DNA of 64,000 nucleotides, taken from NCBI GenBank assembly GCA_963784065.1, contig CAWAQA010000009.1:434001-498000 (forward strand), written 5' to 3'. A model generated the notes under the pieces. It was not told the DNA's origin and did no database searches. It saw only the letters and a list, made by a program, of their open reading frames with translations. This document shows positions 41,000-52,632 of the stretch, one piece after another. Made by a program: the position numbers and the translations under genes. The first letter of the stretch is position 1, and each line of letters opens with the position of its first letter. The DNA comes from CAWAQA01 sp963784065 (GTDB taxonomy: Bacteria > Acidobacteriota > Vicinamibacteria > Vicinamibacterales > UBA2999).

Positions 41000-41603
41000 A
41001 TGCCAGAAGATTTGCCGATTCCGACCGCCAATGATGCTCGTCACGACGTCGGCCTGCTGGCTCGCATCAGGGCGCGAGAAGCCGAGGCGGTTGGCGAGCT
41101 GTACCGATCGCCACAACCGGCTGCTCTTCGGATTGATCCTGCGGATTCTCAGGAACCGGGATGAGGCCGAGGAGGTTCTGCAGGACGTGTTCGTTCAGGT
41201 GTGGAAGCGCGCGAACACCTACAAAGCCGAGTTGGGGACGCCGGTGCAGTGGCTGGTACGCATCGCCCGCAATCGCGCGATCGATCGCTATCGTGCAAAC
41301 GGCACGCGGACCCGCGCGCTCGAGGCAGCGCCGCCACCACCGCCACCGTTCCGCGGCCCCGACGCCCACGCGGCGCTGGCGGAACAACAGCGACTATTGG
41401 CGCGCGCGCTGGACGGGTTGCGGATCGAGGAACGCGAGTTGCTCGAGCACGCCTACTTTCTGGGCCTGACGCAATCAGAGTTGGCCGAACGCTTCAACCT
41501 GCCGCTGGGCACCGTGAAGACCAGGATTCGCACGGCCTTACTGCGTCTCAGATGCGCACTTCAACAGACGATGGTCGAGGCACACGGGTGCTACCAAGTA
41601 TGA
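41000..41603 (+). CDS. ECF-type RNA polymerase sigma factor (one frame break)
   Basis: Alternative sigma factor of the extracytoplasmic-function group. MPEDLPIPTANDARHDVGLL at 41000 opens region 2 (ARIRAREAEAVGELY). After a shift near 41105 it continues DRHNRLLFGLILRILRNRDE, AEEVLQDVFVQVWKRANTYK and VQWLVRIARNRAIDRYRANG. A Pro-rich linker leads to region 4: ERELLEHAYFLGLTQSELAE, RFNLPLGTVKTRIRTALLRL. The stop overlaps the next start as ATGA, the usual arrangement of sigma and cognate anti-sigma. Regulation by the downstream ChrR-like cupin is expected. Confidence 0.85.
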
Positions 41604-42070
41604 GAATCGACTTTGACGATCTGGAAGTCCCGCTCGCCGAGCTGGGGTCTGTCGGCGCCGAATGGCCCCGTCGCGAAGTGAGGGATCGCGTCATGGCCCG
41701 CATCTACGCCGATCAGCCCCCGGCTCCCACGGGCTTCATGTTCAACCTGGCCGCTCAGTTCGATGGGTGGATACCGCACGCGGTTCCAGGGATTCGCGTC
41801 AGACCGCTGTCGGTCAACCGCGACCGCGGTTACGCCACGCTCCTGCTCGACGTCGCCCCGGGTACCAGATTTCCCGAGCACCATCATTCCGGCGCCGAGG
41901 ACTGCTATGTCATTGCCGGCAGCTTGTTCACGTGGGGCCGCCGGTTGCGGGCTGGCGATTTCCTGCACGCAGACGCCGGCAGCGATCACACGGAGATGTG
42001 GACGGACGAAGGCTGTCAGGTCCTGCTGGTGGTGCCGTCTGAAGATTACGTGTCGGAACTGGCCGGATAG
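41600..42070 (+). CDS. ChrR-like cupin, putative anti-sigma partner
   Basis: 156-aa intact protein. ATG at 41600 overlaps the sigma-factor stop. The C-terminal two thirds are a cupin: LLLDVAPGTRFPEHHHSGAE, DCYVIAGSLFTWGRRLRAGD, FLHADAGSDHTEMWTDEGCQ, VLLVVPSEDY, with the HHHSGxE metal-binding set. The N-terminal part (DLEVPLAELGSVGAEWPRRE followed by VRDRVMARIYADQPPAP) is short and lacks the His/Cys zinc site of classical ChrR anti-sigma domains. It may hold the sigma factor by another contact, or only sense. ChrR proteins respond to singlet oxygen or peroxides in other bacteria; a similar signal is a reasonable guess here. Confidence 0.75.
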   Translation: MRIDFDDLEVPLAELGSVGAEWPRREVRDRVMARIYADQPPAPTGFMFNLAAQFDGWIPHAVPGIRVRPLSVNRDRGYATLLLDVAPGTRFPEHHHSGAEDCYVIAGSLFTWGRRLRAGDFLHADAGSDHTEMWTDEGCQVLLVVPSEDYVSELAG

Positions 42071-42232
42071 CGAAAGCGGCGGTACGAACGAGAGCGCGCG
42101 GCCATGCCGCCGGACCAGGGATCGTCAGGGCCCTCTCCGGCACGTGACGCGGTGTTCGCGAATGAGCCTCGCCTGGTCAGGCGGGGCAGGGCTCTTATGT
42201 TTCCCAAGAGCCTGCCCATTTTCTGGCGCGAC

Positions 42233-43117
42233 CTACTGGCGCAACGGGACAGCGATGTCGACGACGCCGTCCCCAAGCGCGCCGAGCCGGATCGCTCGAC
42301 CGGTCGTGAGGTGAATCTGATAGAAGACGTACGTGCCGTTCACCACGAGCGACGCAAACGCGTGATTGGAGACCGTCACGCCGCGCTCGAGGCGACTGTA
42401 GATGTCAAACCCGGTGACCGCGCCGGCATCGACACCCAGTGTGCCGGTCGCCACGAGGATGCCGTTGCCGGGAGGTGACTGAATGGCGATCTGGTCCAAC
42501 ATGGTGTCGACGTCGAACAGCGTCGTCGCGGTCGCGGGCTGATTCAGATCGTTATTCGTGTACGCCGCACCGGTGACGCCGGTCGCGGGGACCGGCGCGG
42601 CCGGTGGCGCGGTGTACGTCAGCGTGGCATTGGCCACCGTCACACCTCCCGCGTTCACATTGTGGGCAAGGTTCTGGCCCGTGTCGCTGACGATGCGCAG
42701 GCGGTCGGCGACGGGGTTGAAGTCGACGCCGAACGACGTCCCCATCAGAGGCACCGTCACGGTGTTGACCAGTTGTGCCTGGGCTGTCGTGACGTCAATC
42801 GTGTAGACGCCGCCGCCGTTGCCAACGCCGTAGAGTTTCCCGTCCTGCACGCGGAAATCGATGCCGACGAGCGCGGTGTCGTTTCCGGTGAGGCCCTGGA
42901 CGTAGCCAATATCCCTGGTCCTGCGAGGCGAATTCGCCCTGAACTGCACCAACCTGCCGTCATCGGTCACGCCGATGACCTTCACGTATGCCGAGATGTT
43001 CAGGAAGGCCTTCCAGTCGTCCGCGTTCGCCGTGTGCCAGGCGCCAAACAGCACGACGAGCCAGGCCGCCAGGACCGTGAACCCGCGTCGCTTCGTGATC
43101 GTGATCGTTCTACGCAT
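42233..43117 (-). CDS. DUF4394 domain secreted protein
   Basis: Intact 294-aa exported protein. A signal anchor (GFTVLAAWLVVLFGAWHTA) ends near NADDW. The DUF4394 pattern follows: VIGVTDDGRLVQFRANSPRR, DIGYVQGLTGNDTALVGIDF, RVQDGKLYGVGNGGGVYTID, GTSFGVDFNPVADRLRIVSD, TGQNLAHNVNAGG, TGAAYTNNDL, TTLFDVDTMLDQIAIQSPPG. The fold is a propeller-like extracellular domain without known activity. It converges on the ECF sigma/ChrR pair, an association I recall for DUF4394 genes elsewhere, which suggests it belongs to the same regulon. Confidence 0.85.
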   Translation of the reverse strand: MRRTITITKRRGFTVLAAWLVVLFGAWHTANADDWKAFLNISAYVKVIGVTDDGRLVQFRANSPRRTRDIGYVQGLTGNDTALVGIDFRVQDGKLYGVGNGGGVYTIDVTTAQAQLVNTVTVPLMGTSFGVDFNPVADRLRIVSDTGQNLAHNVNAGGVTVANATLTYTAPPAAPVPATGVTGAAYTNNDLNQPATATTLFDVDTMLDQIAIQSPPGNGILVATGTLGVDAGAVTGFDIYSRLERGVTVSNHAFASLVVNGTYVFYQIHLTTGRAIRLGALGDGVVDIAVPLRQ

Positions 43118-43523
43118 GTGAAACTCCTTTGCACATTCCCTGTAGGGAAATGAGTTGATTGACGGACGGATCCCTTCGAGCGGCGTCGGGCGGTTCGCCG
43201 CCGTGCCTGCCGATCTTTGAAGGGTCTCGATTGGTTACGCGAGGAGCGGGGGATCGGATTGGCGGTCCCTCGCGTGAGATCCGACGTGGGCCTTCGACCG
43301 TAAGCGCTTCGAGACCGATTCAGTCATCGAGGCGTTCTCAATGTCCTGGGTCTAGCCACCTCAGCACTGGAATCTCTCCGGTTGATTACGTCGATCTGGC
43401 GGCGACGCATCCGCTTGTGTGAGATTCTCCCGGCGACGAAATGCTGACGACCCACAGGTGCGAAATGCACCGATTCGGTGTAGCTCCCGGCGGCGCTCGA
43501 GAGAACGCCCGCAGATCGCGGCC
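43118..43523. other. Non-coding stretch
   Basis: About 400 bp between the divergent DUF4394 and Crp/Fnr-type genes, presumably holding both promoters. No gene or repeat is recognised. Confidence 0.4.
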
Positions 43524-44303
43524 ATGAGACGCTTCCAGATTGGCCGGGACATTGCTTCGCAGGGTGTTGTGACCACCCGCGGTGAGCACCGGAAATCAGG
43601 TGTCGACGACGCGCCGTCCCTTCGCGCCGTCACGTTCGGATCGGGCAGCAGCGCCAACCCGGCCCGGATCCTGACGGCCGCGCAGCGTCAACAGCTCGCC
43701 TCCATCGCGACGCGAATACGGCTTCGGCCGCGAACGGTGGTCTACCGCCAGGACACAACGGCCGGATGGTTGTTCATCGTCGCCAGCGGCGTCGTGAAGT
43801 CCTTTCGCGATCTGCCCAGCGGAAGGCGTCGCATCGCCACGTTTCTCTTCCCCGAGGATGTCTTCGGCCTGGCCGAGAACGGCCGCTACGTGAACACGGC
43901 GCAGGCGGTGACAGAGGTCAGGTTGTATCGGATTCCATTCGACGCGCTCGAGCGCCTGCTCCTCGCGGACAGCCACCTCCAGTTGCAGTTTCTGTGCAAG
44001 GTGACGCACGTGCTCCGGCAGGCGCAGCGCCAGAAGATCGTGGTGACGCGCCGCGATGCGGTGGGCAGGGTCGCGATGTTCCTCAGCATGCTCGAGCGGC
44101 GGGTCCCTGACGCCGAGGTCACGTCCACCATCGGCGTGCCGATGAGCCGTTCCGACATGGCCAACTACCTTGGTCTTTCGCTCGAAGCCGTGAGCCGTGC
44201 GACCGCCGCTCTCACGCGTCATCACACCATATCGTTCGTCGATCGTCATACGGTGCGGATCGTCGACCGAGGCCGCTTCGACGAGCTGGTCGCCGATGTG
44301 TGA
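43524..44303 (+). CDS. Crp/Fnr family transcriptional regulator
   Basis: Intact 259-aa regulator. A 40-residue N-terminal extension precedes the effector domain: LTAAQRQQLASIATRIRLRP, YRQDTTAGWLFIVASGVVKS, RDLPSGRRRIATFLFPEDVF. The helix-turn-helix is SDMANYLGLSLEAVSRATA. The glycine/arginine set of cAMP binders is not obvious. The N-terminal cysteines of Fnr are absent too (one cysteine only, in the FLCKVTH dimer helix), so it is neither a classical cAMP nor an iron-sulfur sensor. It is followed 5 bp later by the RodZ-like gene, suggesting co-expression. Confidence 0.85.
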   Translation: MRRFQIGRDIASQGVVTTRGEHRKSGVDDAPSLRAVTFGSGSSANPARILTAAQRQQLASIATRIRLRPRTVVYRQDTTAGWLFIVASGVVKSFRDLPSGRRRIATFLFPEDVFGLAENGRYVNTAQAVTEVRLYRIPFDALERLLLADSHLQLQFLCKVTHVLRQAQRQKIVVTRRDAVGRVAMFLSMLERRVPDAEVTSTIGVPMSRSDMANYLGLSLEAVSRATAALTRHHTISFVDRHTVRIVDRGRFDELVADV

Positions 44304-44308
44304 GCATC

Positions 44309-45199
44309 ATGAGCAGTGTCTCCCCGGAACAGACCGACCCAGCCCCCGTCGCTGTGACCGCGCACACGCGGGTGGACGAAGACGAGGGCATCTCTTGTGG
44401 TGAGCTTCTCCGCCGGGCTCGCGAACAGCGCGGTTTCACGCTGCAACAGATCGCGCAGGCGACGAAGCTTCCGTTAAGGCATCTCATCGCTCTCGAACGC
44501 GATGAATTCGCGACCCTCCCCGGCGGCTTGTACCGTCGCGCGGAGGTGCGCGCCTATGCCGATGCGGTGGGGCTCGAGCGAAGCGTCGCATTGGCCCGCC
44601 TGGACCACGCCCTGAAACAGGCGCCGTCGCGCCCGCGCGCCAGCGCTCAACCGCCTCGGCGCCCTTCGATGCTCGCCAGCCTTCGCCGCCGTCTGATGAT
44701 GGTGGCGGGCGTGGCCGTCATGACGGGGGGAATCGCCGTCGCGATGTGGCCGTCCGGGTCGGATGCGCCCCACATCCCGGCCGTTCGACCCGCGAGCGCG
44801 CCGACGAGCCCAACGATCGAGCTGTCCTCCGACACGCACAGCCAACCGCTGCTCGGGCGCGCCGACCGGGAGGTCGCGGCAGCCACCGTGGAATCGCAGC
44901 TCACGGTCGTCACCGAGCCACCGGGTGCCCGCGTGACCGTGAACGGCATCGGCTGGGGTGTCACGCCGGTGACCATTCGCTATCTCACACCCGGACCGAA
45001 GAGTGTGCGCGTGACCCTGGAAGGATATGTGCCGGACGAGCGGCTCATCCGACTCGACGATCGCGGCGGCGAGGCGACTGTTCGCATTCCCCTACGGACG
45101 AAAGGTAACGAACGAGAGTCCTTCTCCTCCACCATGCTGGAGAACGATGGCGCGCGGAATTCGTTTCGATCTGATGCGATCGATGTCGATCCGAGATAA
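44309..45199 (+). CDS. RodZ-like HTH-TM protein with PEGA domain
   Basis: Intact membrane protein of about 297 aa with an unusual layout. The cytosolic N-terminus is a RodZ-type helix-turn-helix: GELLRRAREQRGFTLQQIAQ, ATKLPLRHLIALERDEF. Then comes a basic linker, one membrane helix (LRRRLMMVAGVAVMTGGIAV), and an outer part with a PEGA domain: LTVVTEPPGARVTVNGIGWG, VTPVTIRYLTPGPKSVRVTL, EGYVPDERLIRL. RodZ helps anchor MreB in cell-shape control. PEGA domains occur in surface and stalk-associated proteins. The combination suggests a link between an internal partner and the envelope. ATG at 44309 is preferred, 5 bp after the Crp/Fnr stop. Confidence 0.75.
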   Translation: MSSVSPEQTDPAPVAVTAHTRVDEDEGISCGELLRRAREQRGFTLQQIAQATKLPLRHLIALERDEFATLPGGLYRRAEVRAYADAVGLERSVALARLDHALKQAPSRPRASAQPPRRPSMLASLRRRLMMVAGVAVMTGGIAVAMWPSGSDAPHIPAVRPASAPTSPTIELSSDTHSQPLLGRADREVAAATVESQLTVVTEPPGARVTVNGIGWGVTPVTIRYLTPGPKSVRVTLEGYVPDERLIRLDDRGGEATVRIPLRTKGNERESFSSTMLENDGARNSFRSDAIDVDPR

Positions 45200-45334
45200 C
45201 CGCGCCAGCGCGGGCGAGCAACCGTAAACCCCACGTTCCGCGGCCGCCTCTGCGATCACGCGGCTTCCGTCGCTGATTTCGCCTGCGTCTGCTGAGCTCC
45301 TGGTCTCATCGCGACGCTCATGTGTTTGCCTCGC

Positions 45335-46114
45335 CTATGCGATGTCCCGCTTTGGTGCCGGGCTTTGGACCGACGATGGCGACTGCGCGCCCATTTTTTG
45401 CTGTCTCTCCAGCCACCCGGCGTGATGCTGCCGGAGGAGCGCGATCGCCGCATCCGCGTCAGGTACGCAACGCGGAATTGCGATGTCGTCGCCGCTTGCC
45501 AATGAAGGGTCGCCGCCCAGCATCGCGCTGCTCGCCCAGTCGACGAGACCTGGCCACATGCGTCCCACCAGGATCAGCGGCGTGTCCTCGAGATGCTTCA
45601 CCTGGAGCAATTGCCAGATCATCATCGTCTCGAGGACCGTGCCGATGCCGCCCGGAGCGACGACGAATGCATCCGACGTGAGCACGAACTGGTGCAGGCG
45701 CGTGAAGAACGTCCGGTGCTCGAACGCCTCGGTGACAAACGCATTGACCTCCTGTTCGAAGGGCAGATCGACGCGGATCCCGACCGACTGTGCTCGTCCT
45801 CCCGCGCTGGCGGCGCCCTGGTTGGCGGCCTCCATCAGCCCGGGCCCGCCCCCGGTGACGATGTCGCAGCCCATTTCGGCCAGCGCGGCGGCGGTCCGCC
45901 TCGTCTCGTCGTACGCGAACGTTCCCGGCCGCGCCCGCGCCGAACCGAAGATCGTCACGCGATAGCGCTCGCGGTACGAGGGCCTGAGACGCGTGAGCTC
46001 GCCCACCACGTCCCACAGGCCAAGAATTGAGCGTACCAGGACCTGCTTGACGGCCTCTTCGTCGGCCAGGCTGACAATCGCCGGACTCGCGACATCCGGC
46101 TCATGCGTGCGCAT
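45335..46114 (-). CDS. LOG family protein (phosphoribohydrolase type)
   Basis: Intact 259-aa enzyme of the LOG/lysine decarboxylase-like Rossmann family. Members hydrolyse nucleoside 5'-monophosphates to base and ribose phosphate. The two signature motifs are present: DIVTGGGPGLMEAANQGA and APGGIGTVLETMMIWQLLQ. VTIFGSARARPGT is the nucleotide-binding start. The N-terminal 45 residues and C-terminal tail are extra to the core. ATG at 46114 lies inside the end of ackA (14-bp overlap), so it is translated with the glgP-xfp-ackA genes. A link between nucleotide salvage (ribose 5-phosphate) and phosphoketolase flux is plausible but inferred. Confidence 0.85.
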   Translation of the reverse strand: MRTHEPDVASPAIVSLADEEAVKQVLVRSILGLWDVVGELTRLRPSYRERYRVTIFGSARARPGTFAYDETRRTAAALAEMGCDIVTGGGPGLMEAANQGAASAGGRAQSVGIRVDLPFEQEVNAFVTEAFEHRTFFTRLHQFVLTSDAFVVAPGGIGTVLETMMIWQLLQVKHLEDTPLILVGRMWPGLVDWASSAMLGGDPSLASGDDIAIPRCVPDADAAIALLRQHHAGWLERQQKMGAQSPSSVQSPAPKRDIA

Positions 46115-47311
46115 GGCGTGCCCTCGCGTCCATCGAACCGAGCAGACGGCGGGTGTGGAGCGCAATCATGGCTTCCTCATCGGTCGGGATGACCCAGACA
46201 GCTACGCGGCTCGTCGGCGCGCTGATGCAGGGACCGCCCGCTGACATTTGCCGCGTAATCGAGCTCCACACCGAGCCAGCTGGCGTCTCGACAGACGTCC
46301 GCGCGGATGACCGACGCGTTCTCGCCGATGCCTCCCGTGAAGACCAGGGCATCGAGGCCCCCGAGCGCTGCGGCGAGCGAGCCGAGCTCGCGGGTGATAC
46401 GGTAGACAAACAGCTCCACCGCCTCGGCGGCGGCACTGTCGGAGCTCGCGAGCAGCTCACGCATGTCGCTGGACAGACCCGAGACACCGAGCAGCCCCGA
46501 TTGCTCGTAGACCAGCTGCTGCAGCGCACGAGCGCTCATGCCGTGCCGATCGAGCAGATACAGCAGGACCCCCGGGTCGATGGCGCCACAGCGCGTCCCC
46601 ATCACCAGCCCGTCGAGCGCCGTGAAGCCCATGGTCGTGGCGACGCTGCGGCCGCCGCTCATCGCACACATGCTGGCACCGTTGCCGAGGTGTGCCACCA
46701 CGGTGCGCCCGGCCGCGGCACGAGGATCAGTTGCCGCCAGGGCCGACGCGACGTACTCGTAGGACAAGCCATGAAAGCCGTACCGACGCACCCCCTCGTC
46801 CGTGTAGCGGCGAGGCAGGGCGAGCGCCTGCGCCACGGCCGGCTGCGTCTGGTGAAACGCCGTGTCGAAGCAGGCCACCTGCGGTAGCGCCGGCGCCATC
46901 CGCGCGACCGCCTTGATGGCCGCGACGTTGTGCGGTTGGTGCAACGGGGCGAGCGGAATCAGCGCTTCCAGTTCCGCGATCGTCGCGGCATCGAGGAGCG
47001 CCGGCCCGGCGAACCGTCTTCCGCCATGGACGACACGATGGCCCACGGCGACGATGCGATGGCCCGCGAGCACTCCGCTCCGTCCCCACGTGAAGAGAAA
47101 CTCAATCGCGCCGTGGTGGCCGAGCGCCGTCCCGGCCGGCCATTCCTTCTCGGCAACGAGCGTCGCGGCCTGACGCGCCGATGAAGCGCGGCGACGTCAG
47201 CAGGCCTTCGATCTTCCCGCGCAGCAGCGGACGCGGCGCGGGTTCGTCGGGGAAGACCGCGAACTTCAGGCTCGACGATCCGGCATTGAGGACGAGTAGC
47301 GCATCAGACAT
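46101..47311 (-). CDS. ackA: Acetate kinase (frame breaks)
   Basis: Converts acetyl phosphate and ADP to acetate and ATP. ATG at 47311 begins MSDALLVLNAGSSSLKFAVF. After a break near 47160 the reading continues EFLFTWGRSGVLAG, AVGHRVVHGGRRF, APLHQPHNVAAIKAVARMAP, CFDTAFHQTQP, RRYGFHGLSYEYVASALAAT, VVAHLGNGASMCAMSGGRSV, DGLVMGTRCGAIDPGVLLYL and LVFTGGIGENASVIRADVCR. A last shift near 46240 leads to the stop at 46101. All catalytic blocks are present. The upstream xfp frame runs into this start without a stop (see findings). GAGAGG before the ATG could also allow separate initiation. It uses the acetyl phosphate made by the phosphoketolase. Confidence 0.9.
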
Positions 47312-47324
47312 AAATGGCCTCTCA

Positions 47325-47405
47325 ACTTCCAATCTCCAAGTCCCAACTCCCAGGATGACGAGCCGTTGGGAGTTGGAAGTTGGGCGTCGGGAGTTGGTCG
47401 TTGAC
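47325..47405. repeat. TTGGAAG/TTGGGAG minisatellite with inverted halves
   Basis: CCAACTTCC- and TTGGGAGTTGG-type heptamer units flank a short centre. CCAACTCCCA at 47343-47352 pairs with TGGGAGTTGG at 47367-47376. The same units occur at 57920-58060 and, one-sided, near 54630-54650. Here the repeat lies within the continuous xfp-ackA frame. Confidence 0.75.
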
Positions 47406-47407
47406 GG

Positions 47408-49819
47408 CCAGACCCAGTCGACAATCTGGGGCCGGTCGGTGCCGTGCTCGTGGGCATAGCGCAAGTTGTCGACGATGGCGTTCTTCATCTCCTCCTTCAG
47501 GTGTGCCGCCCTGCTTCGCAGCGTCGGCACGCGATCGATCACGTCGATGACCAGGTGGAAGCGCGACGTCTCGTTCAGCATCGCCAGCTCGAGCGGCGTG
47601 TTGATGTTGCCCTTCTCCTTGTAGCCGCGCACATGCAGGTTGGTCGTGGCCCTTGAATCGGTACGCGAGCCTGTGGATGAGCCACGGGTAGCCGTGGAAG
47701 TTGAAGATGATCGGCTTGTCCGTCGTGAACAGGCCGTCGAACTCGCGTTCCGTCGATCCATGCGGATGCTCGGAGACCGGCTGCAGCTTGAACAGGTCGA
47801 CGACGTTGACGAAGCGCAGCTTCAGGTCCGGCGCCCGCTCGCGCAGGATGGCGGCCGCGGCCAGCGCTTCCATGGTCGCGACATCGCCGCAGGACGCGAG
47901 CACGACATCAGGCTCCTCGCCGGCGTCGGTGCTCGCCCGCGCCCAGATGCCGAGCCCCTTGGCGCAGTGCGTGATCGCCTCGTCGATGTCGGCGAACTGC
48001 AGGTGCTTCTGCTTGTCGGCGACGATGACGTTGATGCAGTCGGTGCTGCGGAGACAGTGATCGGCGACCGCGAGCAGCGTGTTGGCGTCGGGCGGCAGAT
48101 AGACGCGCGTCACGGACGGCCCCTTGTTGGTCACCAGGTCGATGAAGCCGGGATCCTGATGCGAGAATCCGTTGTGATCCTGGCGCCAGACCGTCGACGA
48201 CAGCAGGATGTTCTCCGAGGCGACCGGCGCACGCCAGGAGACGTGGTTCTTCGCGGATGTCCAGCCACTTGGCGTGCTGGTTGAACATCGAGTCGATGAC
48301 GTGGGCGAAGGCTTCGTAGGTATGGAAGAAGCCGTGCCGGCCGGTGAGCAGGTACCCCTCCAGCCAGCCGAGCAGCGTATGCTCGGACAGCATCTCCATG
48401 ACGCGGCCGTCGCGGGCGAGCTCGCCGCCATCGGCATCCTCCGGCAGCAGATCCGCCATCCACGTCTTCTTGCTGGCCTGGTAGACGGCCTGCAGCCGGT
48501 TGGAGGCGGTCTCGTCGGGACCGAAGACGCGGAAACTGGTCGGGTTGTCGTTCAGCACGTCGCGCAGGTACTCGCCGAGTGGCTTGGTGTTCTCGTAGTT
48601 CACGGCTGCCGCGCGCGGGCACCTCCACCGCGTAGCGTGCGGAAATCGGGAAGCCTGAGGTCCTTGCGTAGCAGGCCGCCGTTGGCGTGGGGGTTCGCGC
48701 TCATCCGGCGGCTGCCCTTGGGCGGCAGCGCCCGCAACTCGGGCACGAGCCTGCCGCTGGCGTCGAACAAGCTCGTCGGGCTTGTAGCTGCGCATCCAGT
48801 CTTCGAGCAGCGTCAGGTTCGCCGGATTGGTGCGCACGTCGGCAAACGGCACCTGGTGCGATCGCCAGGAGCCTTCGACCTTGTGTCCCTTGATCTCCTT
48901 CGGCCCGGTCCACCCCTTCGGTGACCGGAGCACGATCATCGGCCAGCGCGGACGCACGGCGTTGTTCGAATCGCGCGCCGCCTTCTGCACGGCGCGAATA
49001 TCGCCGATCGCCTGGTCGAGCGTCGCGGCCATCGCCTGGTGCATCAGCCGCGGGGTCGTCTGCCTTCGACGAAGTACGGGGTATAGCCGTAGCCGACAAA
49101 GAGCGCCTCCAGCTCCTCGTGGCTGATCCGCGCCAGGATCGTTGGATTCGCAATCTTGTAGCCATTGAGGTTCAGGATCGGCAGCACCGCGCCATCGCGC
49201 ACGGGATTGATGAACTTGTTGGAATGCCATGCCGTCGCCAGCGGCCCCGTTTCGGCTTCGCCGTCGCCGACGACGCAGGCGACGATCAGGTCGGGGTTGT
49301 CGAACACCATGCCGTAGGCGTGCGAGAGGCTGTAGCCGAGCTCGCCGCCCTCGTGGATCGAGCCTGGCGTTTCGGGGGTGACGTGGCTGCCGATGTGACC
49401 GGGGAAGGAGAACTGCTTGAAGAACTTCTGCATGCCCTCCGCGTCTTCGCTCTTGTCCGGGTAGATCTCGGAGTATGTGCCCTCGAGGTACGCCGGACCG
49501 AGCACGCCGGGGGCGCCGTGGCCCGGGCCCGGCGACGAACACCACGTCGAGGTCGTGGGCGACGATCAGCCGATTGAGATGGACCCAGCAGAACGACAGG
49601 GCGGGGCTTGCCCCCCAGTGTCCGAGCAGCCGGTGCTTCACGTGCTCGATGGTCAGCGGCTCTCTGAGGAGCGGGTTGTCCTTCAGGTAGATCATCCCGA
49701 CTGCCAGGTAATTGCAGGCCCGCCAGTACGCGATCCATCAGTGCCAGCGTGTTCTCCGGGAGCGGCTTCGCCACCGTCACCTTCACGTCGAGCTCGCGAG
49801 CGGTCAACAGCTTTTCCAC
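47408..49819 (-). CDS. xfp: Xylulose-5-phosphate/fructose-6-phosphate phosphoketolase (frame breaks)
   Basis: Thiamine-diphosphate enzyme splitting xylulose 5-phosphate or fructose 6-phosphate with phosphate to acetyl phosphate and an aldose phosphate. GTG at 49819 follows AAGGAG. Family blocks are TIEHVKHRLLGHWGASPALS, FVAGPGHGAPG, YSEIYPDKSEDAEGMQKFFK, the ThDP motif GDGEAETGPLATAWHSNKFI, RSPKGWTGPKEIKGHKVEGS, RVFGPDETASNRLQAVYQAS, FHTYEAFAHVIDSMFNQHAK, NGFSHQDPGFIDLVTNKGPS, DKPIIFNFHGYPWLIHRLAY and GYKEKGNINTPLELAMLNET. The normal end DRPQIVDWVW is at 47408, but no stop follows. About eight frame changes are spread over the gene. It sits between glgP and ackA. Confidence 0.9.
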
Positions 49820-49887
49820 GGTATGTCTCCTTGACGCGGGGAGCCCACTTCTGCCGGGGGCCGGACTCATGGCTCTCCTGGCGGCGC

Positions 49888-52397
<2,510 letters not shown>

Positions 52398-52632
52398 AGC
52401 CTGTGCTCGACAGCATTGCGCGAAGTTGGCAGGAGTGACTATGCGAATCCGGCACCGGCGGCGGCGGAGCGGCGGCGTTGCGCGAGCCAGCGCGGGCGAG
52501 CGCTGCCGCTGCCACGGTCACGGGCGCCCCAATCGCGATCTGTCGAGGATGGCGATTCGGGTCGGTCTCGACCTGCCCGAAATCCCGGTACCTCGGAGCC
52601 TCGGTGTGTCGTCATCGTCGGCCGGCGCGCGC
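52398..52632. other. Short intergenic region
   Basis: About 235 bp upstream of glgP and downstream of the histidine kinase. It should contain the glgP promoter; no element recognised. Confidence 0.3.
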
